In this document: piece after piece, positions 33,701 to 45,280 of the stretch | Position numbering within the stretch: position 1 is the first letter of the stretch | How the letters are laid out: each line of letters opens with the position of its first letter | Translations under genes and position numbers: made by a program | Origin: Platycnemis pennipes | Lineage: Eukaryota; Arthropoda; Insecta; Odonata; Platycnemididae | NCBI GenBank assembly: GCA_933228895.1 | Contig: OW121851.1 | Location: 114,969,271 to 115,033,270, forward strand | Length of the DNA stretch: 64,000 bases | Direction of reading: 5' to 3' | Notes under the pieces: model-generated | Seen by the model: only the letters and a program-made list of their open reading frames with translations | Database searches by the model: none | Told to the model about the DNA's origin: nothing

Positions 33701-36700
33701 TCATACCTTTACGCATTTTTAAAATGTATCTATTTCTATTTCATTCATAGGCTAACCAGACGGCGAGAGCAGTTTCCAGAGCATTGATTAATTGCAACGA
33801 CGAACAACTCCAAATCAAGGTACGGGATTAAATGTTTTTGTTAAGTGTCTCTGCTGCGATAACTTTTACGGTAAAGGATGATGATTGCCTCAAGAAGTAC
33901 ACTGGCATTCATTCTCAATATTAACTTTACAAAGCAGTTGCACATATTGTCAGCAGGGTATACAACTACCGGATTACTTTTAATGTCACACGCAAGAAAA
34001 TTAAGCGGTTACCTCTATTCAAACTCCATTAAAGATGCAAATAATGAAATCAAGAGTTAATATACATCTCCTGGGAATATGTTGTACAGAGAGTACAATT
34101 TTACGTAGCTTTCCGATTTCTGTGTTGTCTACTGTTCACCTATGTCACTTTACTTTAACTCTGGCGACGGTAAAGTACTACCGTCACATTTTTTGTTGCA
34201 TTGAATCGATGATAATAAGTAGAAATTTTAATTTACCACGTATATCCTACATATAGGTCACGAAAACGTGTAAATATAGCAATGAATCAAGAGGTAACAA
34301 ATGGCCCCTGGGATATGAACCTCCGATGTCCCTTGTTTAATGCACCTTTCATCTCTAGGACACAGAATAATTTAAGTACACTAGAAGGTGCTATAGTCTA
34401 CATAAAAAATGGCTCAGGGCCCCGTGAGGGCCCAAATCAAGGCCCTTTCGCAATCACGCTGCAGTATCCACTCATCTTCTGGAAGGGACAGGATGGTTAT
34501 CATTTTGGTATTTCTATGGATAACCCAAATACCAATCGACCAATGAGCAACAAGGTATCCACAGATACCTTTTCGTCCACGGATTTTTACTCCTACATGT
34601 TGATGATTCGAAAAGAAAAATGTAAAAACTTGCACTGATACAAACATATTTAAACAAATTTATGGTTGACATGTACGCAAAAATTGAAATTGAGACTTCT
34701 ATATATCAAATTAATCAAGGTAAATTTATAGTTGAGTACTACGTGCAGTTACAGGATGCGATGGCTAATGCTGATGATCTTTCTGCTAATGATGTTATGA
34801 TAACAAAGTAAAGTATTACCTTCAAGCTTCGTTGAATCTCCGCGGTATTTAAATGAGAGGGCACAAGATGCGTTTATCTATGCCAAACACTACGACCCCC
34901 CTGACATTTTCATAATTGTGACAATCAACCCTAATTGGCCACAGATTTTACAATCACTTCCCCCAGCTCAGAAAGAAACGGATAGGCATGACATTGTATC
35001 ACGCGTTTTTAGTCTAAAATTAATGATTTTTGCACAGGTAATACTTAAGGGTGAATATTTTGAACTGCCAGGTGCTGATTTACACTGTGGAATGGAAAAA
35101 CCACGGACTATCTGACATTCATGCTCTTATCTGGTTATGTGATAAAATCTACCCTCGACAGATTGACTATATCATTACTTTTGAGATACTTCATCCTGCC
35201 ACTGATCCAGTGCTCAAGCACATGGTGCACGGTCCTTGCTAGGCTATCAATCAAAGATCCCCTTGCATGAGAAACGGCAAGTACACCAAGAAGTGTCCAA
35301 AGGCTGACACAAAACAATACCCTTTCACAGGCGTAGTCCGGCGGATGGTGGGTTTACAGGCCAAATCGACGTGGCAGCGGCTGGTAATGTCTATGTTGAC
35401 ATATACAATCACTGGATAGTGCCCTTTACCCCGATTTTACTGAAGTTTAACGGGCACAGAAACACTGAAACTCTGTAAAAGCAATCAGCTATGTCTGCAA
35501 ATACGTTCACAACGGAAGTGAACAAGCAGTGTTCAACTTAGTCCAAGAGGCTGCACCAGAAATCAAGAGAGATGAGGTGACCAAGGTTCAATCTGGTCGC
35601 TACTTAAGTAGTGATGAGGTTGCTTGGCGTACTTTTGGTATCCTAATTCATGTCAGAAAAGGTTGCAAAATCCTCCATCAACCCCACTTACCACTTTTTC
35701 AATCTGTTTCACGAAGATGAGTTAGAAAAAACACTTCTTTACCATGAGGTTCCTCACTGCTACACTTAAGACGCCTGCAGGAAACAGTTCAAGCGTCGTC
35801 TTCGGGGGAAACCAGTCAACGGCCATCCAGACCTTTACTACTTTGATATTCTGGGACGTGTATACACCGTAGATCCAGCATTTTTAGTATGTTATTGTCC
35901 CCGTTTGCTCCTCCATAAAGGTCAGGGACCATCTTATATCCAACACCTAAGGAACGTCAACAACCACGAGTATGATGCCTACAGAAAAGCTTGCGATGCT
36001 CTCAGGCTTCTTGAAAGAGACGACCATTGGGAAGCCACAATGAAATATGCCGTTCTGACCCGCTGAGCTTCTCGCATCCGCCATCTGTTCATTGTCTTGA
36101 TCAGCACTTGTGGACTGACGAATCATGTTTTTCTGCGGAAAACATTGAAAGGGGACTTAGCTGAAAACATCTTTTAACGTCTTCGACTAGATATCCCCGA
36201 CCTTAATTTCAATGACCTCATACATAACGAGACACTGCTTGCTAGAAAAAAACCTGGTTAAATGAATGTGTGGGAGGGACTTAGGTACGTTTGGGCTACC
36301 TGCCCCTCAAGTTGCTGCTGAGATTAACTCTGAAGTTCTCACACATGTCGTACAACTTCGAAGATCAGAAAATCCATGTCCAGGATATACTACAATCACT
36401 TAAACTCGAGCAACAGGTTGTCTTTGACACTGTAATGGAAAAACATTGATCGGGGAAAAGGAGAGTTACTTTTCTTAGATACACCAGGTGGAACTGGAAA
36501 GACTTTCCTCATCAATCTGGTTCAGCTGAGAAAAGATGGTAACATCGCTCTTACAGTAGTTTCTTCGAGGAATGCGTCTACACTCCTATCAGGAGGAAGA
36601 ATAGCCCATGAGCGAAAATTCACAGGGGCTGTAAATTAATGGTGTGGGAGGTGTGGGAGGTGTGAGAGGTGTGGGATGAGTGTACGATGTCACTCAAGCA

Positions 36701-39700
36701 TGTCTTTGAAGTGTTAAATCGGACAATTCAAGATATCAGAAACAACATCGATCAGATGGGAGGTTTAGTGGTTTTCTTGGCCGCTAACTTTCAACAAACC
36801 TAGCCAGTCTTTCCGGGCCGATGAGATTAACGCATGCTAAAGAAGGCAGTCTTAAGGAATCCAGGTTTAACAAATCCACTTGACTGAAAACATGAGGGTC
36901 CACTTCCAAAATGACCTCAATGCTGGTCAGTTTCCGTCTGATCTATTAAAAAATTTTTATGGAACCATCATCGCAGACGAAAAGCAGACAAGTTATTTTC
37001 ACATAACTTTGGAAAACTTGTTGTCTCTCCCGATGAGCTAATTTAATGTTTACCAGCTCTGCTAACAGCTACCAAAACGTTGAATGAATATGTAACAGAG
37101 CCATCCTAGGCCCAAACAATGACACTGTTAACAAAATTAATTCTATAATACTGACTTTGATCCCTGGTGACTCAACAATGTATCGTTCCCTTGATTCTGT
37201 TCAGGAAGAAGTGCAAGCAGTGCACTACCCGGTTGAATTCCTAAATGCTATGGAGATGCCCGGAGTTCCACCCCATGAACTGAAATAGGAGGCACCAGTA
37301 ATGTCCTTGCGAAACTTGAGGCACCGAAATTGTGTAATGGGACAAGGCTGTTAGTCAAGGCATTTAAGCAGAATGTCGTAAAGGTCACTATTCTGACTGG
37401 GTGTGTGCGGAGAGGATGTCTTTATCCCCAGGATTTCCAAAATTTTTTTAGACTTCCACTTCACTATCAGGTGTCTCTAATTTCTCCTTAAAGTTTCCTT
37501 TTCAATGACTATTAACAAGTAACAAGGGCAGACAACTGGAGTGTTGGCCTCACCTTGTTTCTCGCATGGGTATCTTTATGCGGCGCTCTCCAAAGTCTCT
37601 CGTGGATTAAATCTTTATATACACACGACGGATCGAAAAGCGGTAAATGTTGTATATAAATCAATTTTACATACTTTTTCTATTCTCAATGGTGCATTAC
37701 CTTAAACATACAATTCTATGTTACTGGTTTTTTTATGTTTACAAAAGAGCAAAGTTAATTATGTTTTTCTTATGGTCTTTGTGGCTAGGTTCCTTAACGT
37801 TTGAAAAATAAGTAAAAAAAAAGAAAATAATTACGATCCCCGCCTTGTGGTTTTTCTCGGGTAATGCTAAGAACCGTGAACAAAGTTTCCTCCCAGTACA
37901 AGGGACGGGTAACAGAACGGGAATGAGGGATGGCCCACATAGAAATGTACATGTGCTTTGTGCACAAGAGCGATAGCACAAAGTACACATGTCCTTTGTG
38001 CTCTCGCTGCATTGCCGTTTCGCTGGTGCACCTAGACGTGATTAGAGTTGCCAGATTAGGCTTATTTGAAAATAGCGAAACATTATCTCACGATAAGTAG
38101 AGAATAATGTAGTTCCGGTTATGAGCCGTTCGGAAACGTCGTTTCGCTAACCCGTTCTTTAATCAAAGGGAGGAACACCATAATTTACGCTTTATACGCA
38201 ATTATAGTAAAACATTTGATGGATCATTAGAAAGTTTTGACAAATCGAAAACTATGGCATGGGGTTTTAAAAACGACACGTGCAAGGTGAAAGCTTAACA
38301 TTCCAGGTTGTTTATAATATTCCGCTAATATTTTCATGTTTAGCGTTACCCATTTCTTATTCTCCAACTTTTCCCAGTTCTCCAAGCTTTTCTGATCAGT
38401 TGGAGACCTGTTATCTGTTTTAAAATAATAAAAATCAGAATAATAACTTTAAGCTACTAAACGGGCAATTTCCTCTTCGTACATAAAATCTAAGATAAGA
38501 AAGCCAGATGATCTTCTGTACATAGAACTACATCATTATTCCAAACATTTATTCTTCCTGTTAAGAATCAACAGGCATACTGCTATAATGCATGCATACA
38601 AACGTACGGTGTGTGCGTGTATGTATGTGTGTATATACATATTATTATAGGTATATGTTCCATATTTTTACCTGTGTCCCTTTACTTTAACTGTGGCGAT
38701 GGTATAATACTACGATTACATTTTCGTTACAATTTTAATTTACAACTTATATCCTAAATATATATATTAAGAAAACATGAAAAAATATCAGAGTATCAAA
38801 AGGTAACATGTGACCTGAGCGATATGATGCTTCGTCGTGATTAGTTTAATTCACCTTACTTTACCTCTAGCTCTCAGAATAATTTCAGTTTTTTTTTCTT
38901 CACAGCTAAAGGAGTTCTCTCTTCAACTGATCCATACGAAGGTGAACTTCACGGCGTGCGATTTGTTCAAGATAGAGAAAAGTTTATTCACATCGGTAAG
39001 GTTAACGTATGCATTACACGCTTCTAATTTCACTAATGTTACTGCAATTACTTCAGCTCTAATTAATGCATCATTCAGATACCCTCACGTCCAATTTAAG
39101 TAATCGCCATTCAAATATGTATGAAGTTCAACTTTTATTAGATGACGCACTATTACTCAGAAACTAACATATATAATGCATGTTTCTAAAACATAGAGGC
39201 GGAAAATTATCCAATTATTAGATTATTAATTATAAAATTTAATCTAAAGGAGTTTGAAAGGACGGAGTCATTTATCATAAATTAAAATAAGTCGGAAGGT
39301 AATTTTTGTAATCTGAACGCCCCACTAATAAAGACCTTGTGCCTTCTTACCTGTTCTGTTACGTCTTTTTCACAATAAGAGACAAATTTTTTCCTCGTCT
39401 TCTGATAATTCGTTTATTAAATGATTTATAACTCTAGATATTAGCGATTACAAAATTTAACACTGCTTAGTTTCATCATTTCATCTTCTTTAGAGGAGAG
39501 GAGATAATTGACATGAATAAAGTCAAATTTGAAATCTGCACCACGGTATTTGAGAATATCTAAACACATACTTTCTCACATTAAATACATTTTCAAACAC
39601 AAAATAGAGCTGGTGACAGGTTAAAGTCAAATACTTCTATCGATTTAGCTTTTCTGTGAATTGAATATAAAGATAGTGGAAATAAGCGAAGAGATTGATG

Positions 39701-39841
39701 CTGAAAAAATTTCTCTTTCAGATGGGAGCAACCATCGTAACATATTTTGTCATAATTATCCAGTTCCAGATGGCGGATGTTTCTGAACCAACCACAGGAC
39801 CAATGGCTAATGAAACTCTTGATTTACATACAGGAACATAA
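30702..39841 (+). CDS. Gr unit C: complete insect gustatory receptor
   Basis: Five exons: 30,702-31,442; 31,584-31,841; 33,751-33,819; 38,906-38,995; 39,722-39,841. All introns are GT-AG and phase 0, giving about 425 residues, a normal Gr length. Start ATG 30,702 matches unit B in length; an upstream TTG-initiated reading is not supported. Membrane segments: LIIYSTTVCITCLVMFSM, FNVYILLIGWSIFALTSI, VNCLYTVSLMSLMSYG, IVYLLETMVSRLIMVTIL, two in exon 2, and the last split over exons 4-5. TYFVIIIQF lies at residues 393-401. The phase-0 introns near the 3' end agree with the conserved Gr intron pattern. Intron 3 (5.1 kb) holds a Helitron. The exon 1 donor is doubled (GTAAAG and, 6 nt on, GTAAGG), allowing two extra residues. 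The ligand cannot be predicted. Confidence 0.85.
31584..31841 (+). CDS. Gr unit C exon 2
   Basis: 86 codons, phase 0, acceptor GTTTGTAG, donor GTACGT. It begins VKRMATDHYQLTEYCSQWSS and is two codons shorter than exon 2 of unit B. Unit A lacks this exon because of a deletion. Confidence 0.85.
31842..33750 (+). other. Intron 2 of Gr unit C
   Basis: 1.9 kb. The part after about 32,610 aligns with unit A 250-1,990. An open frame at 32,314-32,580 (88 codons) has no recognisable features and I treat it as chance. Confidence 0.6.
33751..33819 (+). CDS. Gr unit C exon 3
   Basis: 23 codons, phase 0 on both sides (TCATTCATAG / GTACGG), encoding ANQTARAVSRALINC and the residues that follow. Because exon 2 of unit B also ends in phase 0, this exon could serve either 5' unit. 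Confidence 0.8.
34380..37680 (+). mobile_element. Helitron in intron 3 of Gr unit C
   Basis: A longer version of the Helitron in unit A. The N-terminal region gives DRHDIVSRVF, YTVEWKNHGLSDIHALIWL and DKIYPRQID; the family's HxH metal site (normally PHAH) reads SDIH, so it is damaged. The Rep middle part lies at about 35,400-35,900. The PIF1-like helicase half has a Walker A motif at 36,480-36,515 (TPGGTGKTFLINLV) and ends near 37,670 with QGQTTGVLASPCFSHGYL, YAALSKVSRGLNLYIHT. Many stops and frameshifts. Element termini were not resolved. Confidence 0.8.
37690..38660. other. Distal Helitron/intron sequence with hairpin
   Basis: Unassigned apart from an inverted repeat at 37,949-37,992 (ACATGTGCTTTGTGC against GCACAAAGTACACATGT, 12-nt spacer). 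Similarity to unit A resumes near 38,470. Confidence 0.5.
38906..38995 (+). CDS. Gr unit C exon 4
   Basis: 30 codons, phase 0, TTCTTCACAG / GTAAGG. Same protein as unit A exon 4; the only base change is AAA to AAG (Lys). Confidence 0.85.
39722..39841 (+). CDS. Gr unit C exon 5
   Basis: 39 codons and TAA; MGATIVTYFVIIIQFQ carries the Gr signature. The last 20 residues differ from unit A at a few positions (for example TQP to TGP, FDLHLGA to LDLHTGT). AATAAA follows at 39,899. Confidence 0.85.
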   Translation: MGATIVTYFVIIIQFQMADVSEPTTGPMANETLDLHTGT

Positions 39842-39898
39842 AGCTAATATTAAATTCACTGCTGAATTTTAATATGTATTTTGGTGAATTACAATTTT

Positions 39899-39904
39899 AA
39901 TAAA
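39899..39904 (+). terminator. Candidate poly(A) signal of Gr unit C
   Basis: AATAAA about 60 bp beyond the stop, conserved with 6,070-6,075. Confidence 0.5.
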
Positions 39905-40117
39905 TAACAAGGAAACTAACAAGACAAAATGAAAGGAGAAAACTGCACCCTTTCAAACGAGTACTAATTTTAATTCTTTTTAAACACAGATTCACAATCT
40001 TAAGTCCTTTCGCTTCACCCACAACCTCTTTTACTTTGAATATAAATAAAAACTGATATGAAGGAGTTTAAAAATAGTAAATTATGTATCATTTATATTT
40101 CATTTGAAAAGCCAGTT

Positions 40118-40560
40118 TTCAGCGCCTGTCGAAACGAACATGGACGCGAGGGAGACGGAGAAACGGACGAAATATCAAGACCTGCTATTTGAACTTCGAC
40201 AAATGTACCCCGGACACTATGTTAAGTTAGTAGGCTGCAACATAGGTATGCTCGGTGGAGTAAAGCGATCGCTGGTGGATAACATCAAGTGTATTCCGGC
40301 CAGCGTGGCACAGGCGGAATCACATTTAACCCGCATGCAGAAGGCCGTCATCTTAGGTTCTCTTCGTCTGATGTGTACGCACGATCCCAAAGCAGCGTAG
40401 CCACTCATCCGATGGGCATCGGAAGTGGCTACGAAAACTGCCAAACCACTGTTTGATCCTCCGGTCATTTTGATGGTAATGAAACCTGATGCTAGCTGTA
40501 GACCGAGGTGGATGTTACTTCAATAGTAACCTTAATAATAAATAATAAAGTAGCAGGGTA
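40118..40560 (+). mobile_element. LINE 3' end (RT C-terminus) with 3' hairpin
   Basis: An open frame at 40,104-40,400 reads KRTKYQDLLFELRQMYPGHY, GMLGGVKRSLVDNIKCIPAS and MQKAVILGSLRLMC, then TAG. It resembles the C-terminus of some arthropod non-LTR Pol proteins (R2/NeSL-like tails); I am only moderately sure. A stem-loop starts at the stop codon, and an AATAATAAATAATAAA tail-like run lies at about 40,530. It begins exactly where similarity between Gr units A and C ends. Confidence 0.5.
40397..40432 (+). other. Stem-loop overlapping the LINE stop codon
   Basis: GTAGCCACT / AGTGGCTAC (9 bp) and CCGATG / CATCGG (6 bp) with a 3:1 internal loop and a GG apex. The TAG stop (398-400) lies in the first arm. 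Confidence 0.85.
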
Positions 40561-42586
40561 CATGGCTTGGATTTGTTACATCATCAAACTACCCTACTTC
40601 CTTATAAGCCACTGTTAAGAGAGGATAAATGAGGGGCATAAACGCGTTTGGGGCATAGGTCTCTTTAGATGCACCCGTCGTTGTGCTACGTTTTCATAAG
40701 ATCACAGTGCATTTGTACTAGAACATTCCAGATATCTCTTAAGCAGTACTGTTCACAGATAACCTAGCTGTGCTGCACGCGCTACACCGGGGCACAGGCC
40801 TTACGTTTACATACGACAATATTTACTTTAACATATTGTTCAAAATAATCAACGATTCGATGCGCTACGCGACCAGGAGTTTCGGCCCTACCGAGGCCAC
40901 CTCTGCCGACCGTCAATCCCGGACCGTGCTCTCGTAATTATATGCCTCTGTCGGACGTCTTGGCCGGCTAGAGGTGTTTAAGCATCCGTGCAGGGAACGA
41001 AGACGAGTCGTTTCGAAGGTGGGCCAAGGCAAAGGTGAGCACTCAGTTTCTCTGCGTTATAATTCAAGTTAAAATTGATTCAAAACAACAGAAGGCGCTT
41101 CCTTCTATTGTGACCCACCGTTAAATCATTCCATAGCGTAATATGAACATTGAAATCTACTAGCAGCAAATAGCAAAAGGTCCAGCTTAAATGTGCCCCA
41201 ACCACGGGCCAACGACCCAGAGAAGTAGAACGGATGAATGCAAACCAGACAAAGAAGTAGACGCATATGCTTATTTAAATTATGATAAAATGATATGCAT
41301 GAATCCTTGCCGTGGTACATTTTGTTACCTTACTTTTTAAAATAATATTTTTAGTCATTGCCATATCATTGTTCATACTAAAAATCGAAGTATTTCTAAA
41401 AAGCCAAGACAGTTCTTTCGCCGCTAAAATAGACCACTGCCTTAAAAACCTTGTACACCCATGTCATACGGTCTGGAACTTACTATAACAGCTCGGGGAC
41501 AGCTAGAGTTGTCGAGAACTATTTCCGTACCCTGGAGGTATCAAGGCCCACCCTTTCTTTCCGTTTTCAGAGCTCTTTGACTGGGGAAGAGATTGTAGCC
41601 GGAAATTTCTATTGGCGGCTAAAAATATCTGACTGGTAGAAAAAGAGTAAACTTTTAGATTAAAATCTGTAACTTTTCTCAAACGGTGACCTTTAAAATT
41701 TTACTTTACCACAACGGTCGTGCGATATTTAAAATGGGGAAAAGAGCACTGATAGCTGCCAGAACGCAATAATAATCGATAACCATTTTCACGGGTTTTT
41801 CCTTTCCTTTGAAGCTTATAATTGCTGAATATAAGCAAAAGGACATTCATTTATTTCTGTGTCGCGCGGAGGCAATCCCTCTGGAGATTAACTGAGAGAG
41901 GTTGTCTTCTCTTCCAAGGTGTACTTACGCAGAATAAACCTTAACTTTCAGGCTAGCAGCAGGCCCCACCGACCAGAAAATCGAGCGTTAAGTTTTCATC
42001 AACTTTTGAAATTACATCATCTTCTAAATGACAAAACATTCTGTTATATCATATACCACTTTAGAAAATAGGACACAGAACGTATAAACTGCTCATTAAC
42101 ACATTACAGCATCAGCCAGTGGGCAGTTAATGTTGAAATGTAACAGTCAGCCCAATTTCTTTTGAAAATTTCACAAGTTTTTTCGCAAAGGGGGACGAGT
42201 GCGGGTAGATATTGAAACGACAGCGGTTTTCCCCTTATCTTTTTATGCGCTCTTAATTCGTGTTTTACTTTAGCTTTGATTTCCCCCAATGACAAAGCAC
42301 CAACGCGGACTTGTGTTTATTATCTCCTCCCCTTACCGTTAGCTATAAGTTTTCTTTCTGCAAAGTAAAGTTTGTGTTGCACCATTAAAATCATTTGTAT
42401 TACGCGCGAGCAAAGTAGGCGCATCGCGCTCAACTGCCTGAAGGACGCGTGTGTGAAGGTGGCGCTAGTGACCAGAATCGGCGACCTTGTGGGAGGGTAT
42501 AGCCAGAGGGGCTGGCGAATTGAATGAGTGACCCCATCGCTCAAACGGACACGATGTGCCGCTCGGATAGAAGTGAGCAGTCAGTG
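40561..42586. other. Unassigned
   Basis: About 2 kb with small open frames. 40,880-41,030 is GC-rich (GAGGCCACCTCTGCCGACC), repeat-like, and not identified. Confidence 0.45.
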
Positions 42587-42860
42587 ACACGCTCCTGAGT
42601 CACCGGCATCAAGTCAACTCGAGAGAGCTGCGAGGAGCCGTGAGAGAGGGAGAATACCTGGTTTCAAACCTCCACTCCACCACCACCTCTTCTTCAGGAC
42701 ACGCTCCTCAGTTGCCGGCATTAGCCAAGTCGGGAGAGTTGCGAAGAGCAGTGACAGAGAGAGGAAGAGTACCTACCTTACTTCCAAACCTCTTCACCAC
42801 CACCACCTATTCTTCAGTGCTCCTGCTCCTCAAGACGCCGAGCCGGCATCAGCGGACGCC
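42587..42860 (+). repeat. About 112-bp tandem repeat, 2.3 copies
   Basis: Units start at ACACGCTCCT (42,587 and 42,699). Each has CCGGCAT, GAGAGTTGCGA-like and CTCCACCACCACC-like blocks and ends CTTCTTCAG/ATTCTTCAG. A third partial unit starts near 42,817. It may be the regulatory part of an LTR, since an AATAAA lies at 43,144, but no LTR pair is visible. Confidence 0.7.
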
Positions 42861-45049
42861 GGACGTCCGAGCCATCAGCCCTTAAGAAGGAAAGTAAGGC
42901 TGGAGACACCCACCATCGTCTTCCATCGGCAATCAGATCCCTTCTTTCCCTCCCGTCAAGTGACTCCCTGTGGTCACAATTTTTCAGAACGTAGAGAAAA
43001 GTACAACTGAACAATTCATTTTATTAGATTTGTTTCTTTGGATCATTTTGTATATGTTAGGTTTAACCTCCCCTATTTCCCCACTGACCCCTGTCTCTTA
43101 AGTTTTTTTTTCGTAGCCATTGCCTCATGCTCGCAATAAGAAAATAAATGTTCGATTTTACAAATCCACCGCAGTTTTTATTTTCAGCATTGAATCAATC
43201 GCCTTCTTGACTCCTTGCCGTTCCAATCTCCTTCCCGTCATAAGTCCCTTAATTTTCCCTTAGTGACGTCGCCCTGCCCTGAGATTGAGACCTCACTTCC
43301 TTCCGAGGTTAAAACCCGCACGCGGAGTTCATCCCCTCGGGACGGTCAGGTAGGTCTTCACGGTGCTCGGGGTCGGTTTGCTACAATATAGACTTTTTTT
43401 CCACTCAGGGTGCGTTAAATTGAGTATATCTCTAGGCTCCTACGTGATAGCAGAGTGAAGCATTTGTCGTTGAAATGGCCTCATTGATTACTAGGTATCC
43501 GTTTTAGAAATATATTGTTATTATTAATAGAATTTATATTGTTAAAATGGAATAATAGCAATTAAAGTTATATTGATTGTGTATTAAGGTGAAATTCCGA
43601 GGTATATGGGGGTTAAATGTGAAAAAAGTATGCGGGGTTGTTAAGTAGATCGAGCATATGGGATAGTAAAGTAGACCATGGCAAACAAAAAAGCATGAAA
43701 TTACAAATGCCAAACGTCAGTGGGATTACAAACGTTGTGAGGCGTTGCCGGTCGAGCGTCGAAGAAAACGACCGGCCCACAACCGCGTACATCTGCTGCT
43801 GTTGATATTTGTATGGGAGTGGATGACTACCAACGCGATGCGGACCCTGATAATATTGAGTCAGCTATGAAAGTAGATGCCGTAGTCGAGTTAGACCAAG
43901 AATTGCGGCAACGCGTCGCAACGCGACGTTGCAAGTGCGCCGGTCAATCGATTTTAGGAAAACGTGGGATTTGGCTACGAAGCACATCCGCAAAACGCTA
44001 TTTGGTACAGGATTTTACAGCGGGGTGATGCTTTCAAGAGGCTGGTTTCTGATGGATCTTAAGTTAGTGACTGTACACGAAACTTATTCTACGATACGTA
44101 GTAAAAGGACGGGGCTCCAATATAGCCCCCGCCGATTATTTTTTTTGTTTTTAACTTAGTTCTCGGTGATTCCACCAGTGGCAAATCATCTCATTCACCA
44201 CGGCCATATTGATGATTGGCATACAAAGGTCCCCATACGGGAGGTGAGTGGTTGCGCGTCCCAGGACACGAGAAAGAAAGACAAACAAATCAACAATAGC
44301 AGAGAGGGAGTGGGGGAAGATCGTCGGGAGGGGATAAGAATGGGAGATAGAGAAAACAAGAGGGGGGAGGAGTAAGGTGTGTGCGGTTTGTGTGTGGAAG
44401 CTGTAGCGGACGGTTCACACACTCGAGAAGGTGTGGTATACTGGGTAGATAGGGAAGGGTAGATAGGGAAGAGTAGATAAGGCGGAGAGTAAACATCATG
44501 AAAAAGGGGGAACTGCCCAGGGGCTGCTGTCGGCTATTTAGGGGGGACGGGAACGCGCAGGTATTCCGGGCCTGATAAGTGGTATGTTGAATTGTATTGA
44601 AAATATAAGATGAACATACAACAACCTTAAATTAATTGAGTATCGGTTGAACATATGAGTGAAGAAGTATATAGCAGTATGCTATATAAATTTACCCTAA
44701 CCCTGCACTTCTGCCCAAAATTAATCACACCTGAGCAGCCAGCGCAATCACAGGTAAGGGTTAAAGGGGCTGTGGAGTGAACACGGAAGTAAAGGCTACA
44801 CACCCTTGAAACGCGATCAATATCATTAGAGCCATCCTCATCTTACCCATTCTTCTATCAATGTTTTTCATGAAGGCTTCTGGTTATTGACTATTTTCTG
44901 TTATAATTTTGTTTTCATGGTTATGCTCGGCAGTTGTGTCGCGACCTAGCAAATGAGTCCATGCAATAGATAAAATGAAAGGTTTGCATTCTGCACTTTT
45001 TCTTGGCTTCCAGGTAGTTTTCCTTCCACTTTAATTTACATTATATTTT
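42861..45049. other. Unassigned, purine-rich near 44,280-44,480
   Basis: No gene recognised. 44,443-44,484 holds three 14-bp units of GGGTAGATAGGGAA. An open frame at 43,813-44,028 has no family features. Confidence 0.45.
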
Positions 45050-45280
45050 CTACACCTGCAATGCCGAACATTCTATCAAAGAAACTAAATACGGTCTCTC
45101 GCACTTCAAGCAGACTGCAGGCGGTACGAACTCCGGTTCTTTATGCTTCCTTGGAACATTTGGCTTTGACCTTGCATCGTGGCAGAACGTGCCCGCATCT
45201 CTGACAAGGTGTGTATCGCTTAGGATTTGGAATAAAAAGTATACTGTATAGGACTGGTATCCGACTTTAACCTTTTGCAT
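45050..45280 (-). pseudogene. Possible LINE ORF1 zinc-knuckle remnant
   Basis: One minus-strand frame reads LFIPNPKRYTPCQRCGHVLP then RCKVKAKCSKEA. Many arthropod LINE ORF1 proteins have YIPNPxRCFKCQRxGH followed by further knuckles. Short and interrupted. Confidence 0.45.

Noticed and set aside
43912..43938. GCAACGCGTCGC...GCGACGTTGC palindrome
   Set aside because: Arms are out of register by two bases; no context supports a function.
44443..44484. Three 14-bp purine-rich units
   Set aside because: Ordinary microsatellite-like sequence.
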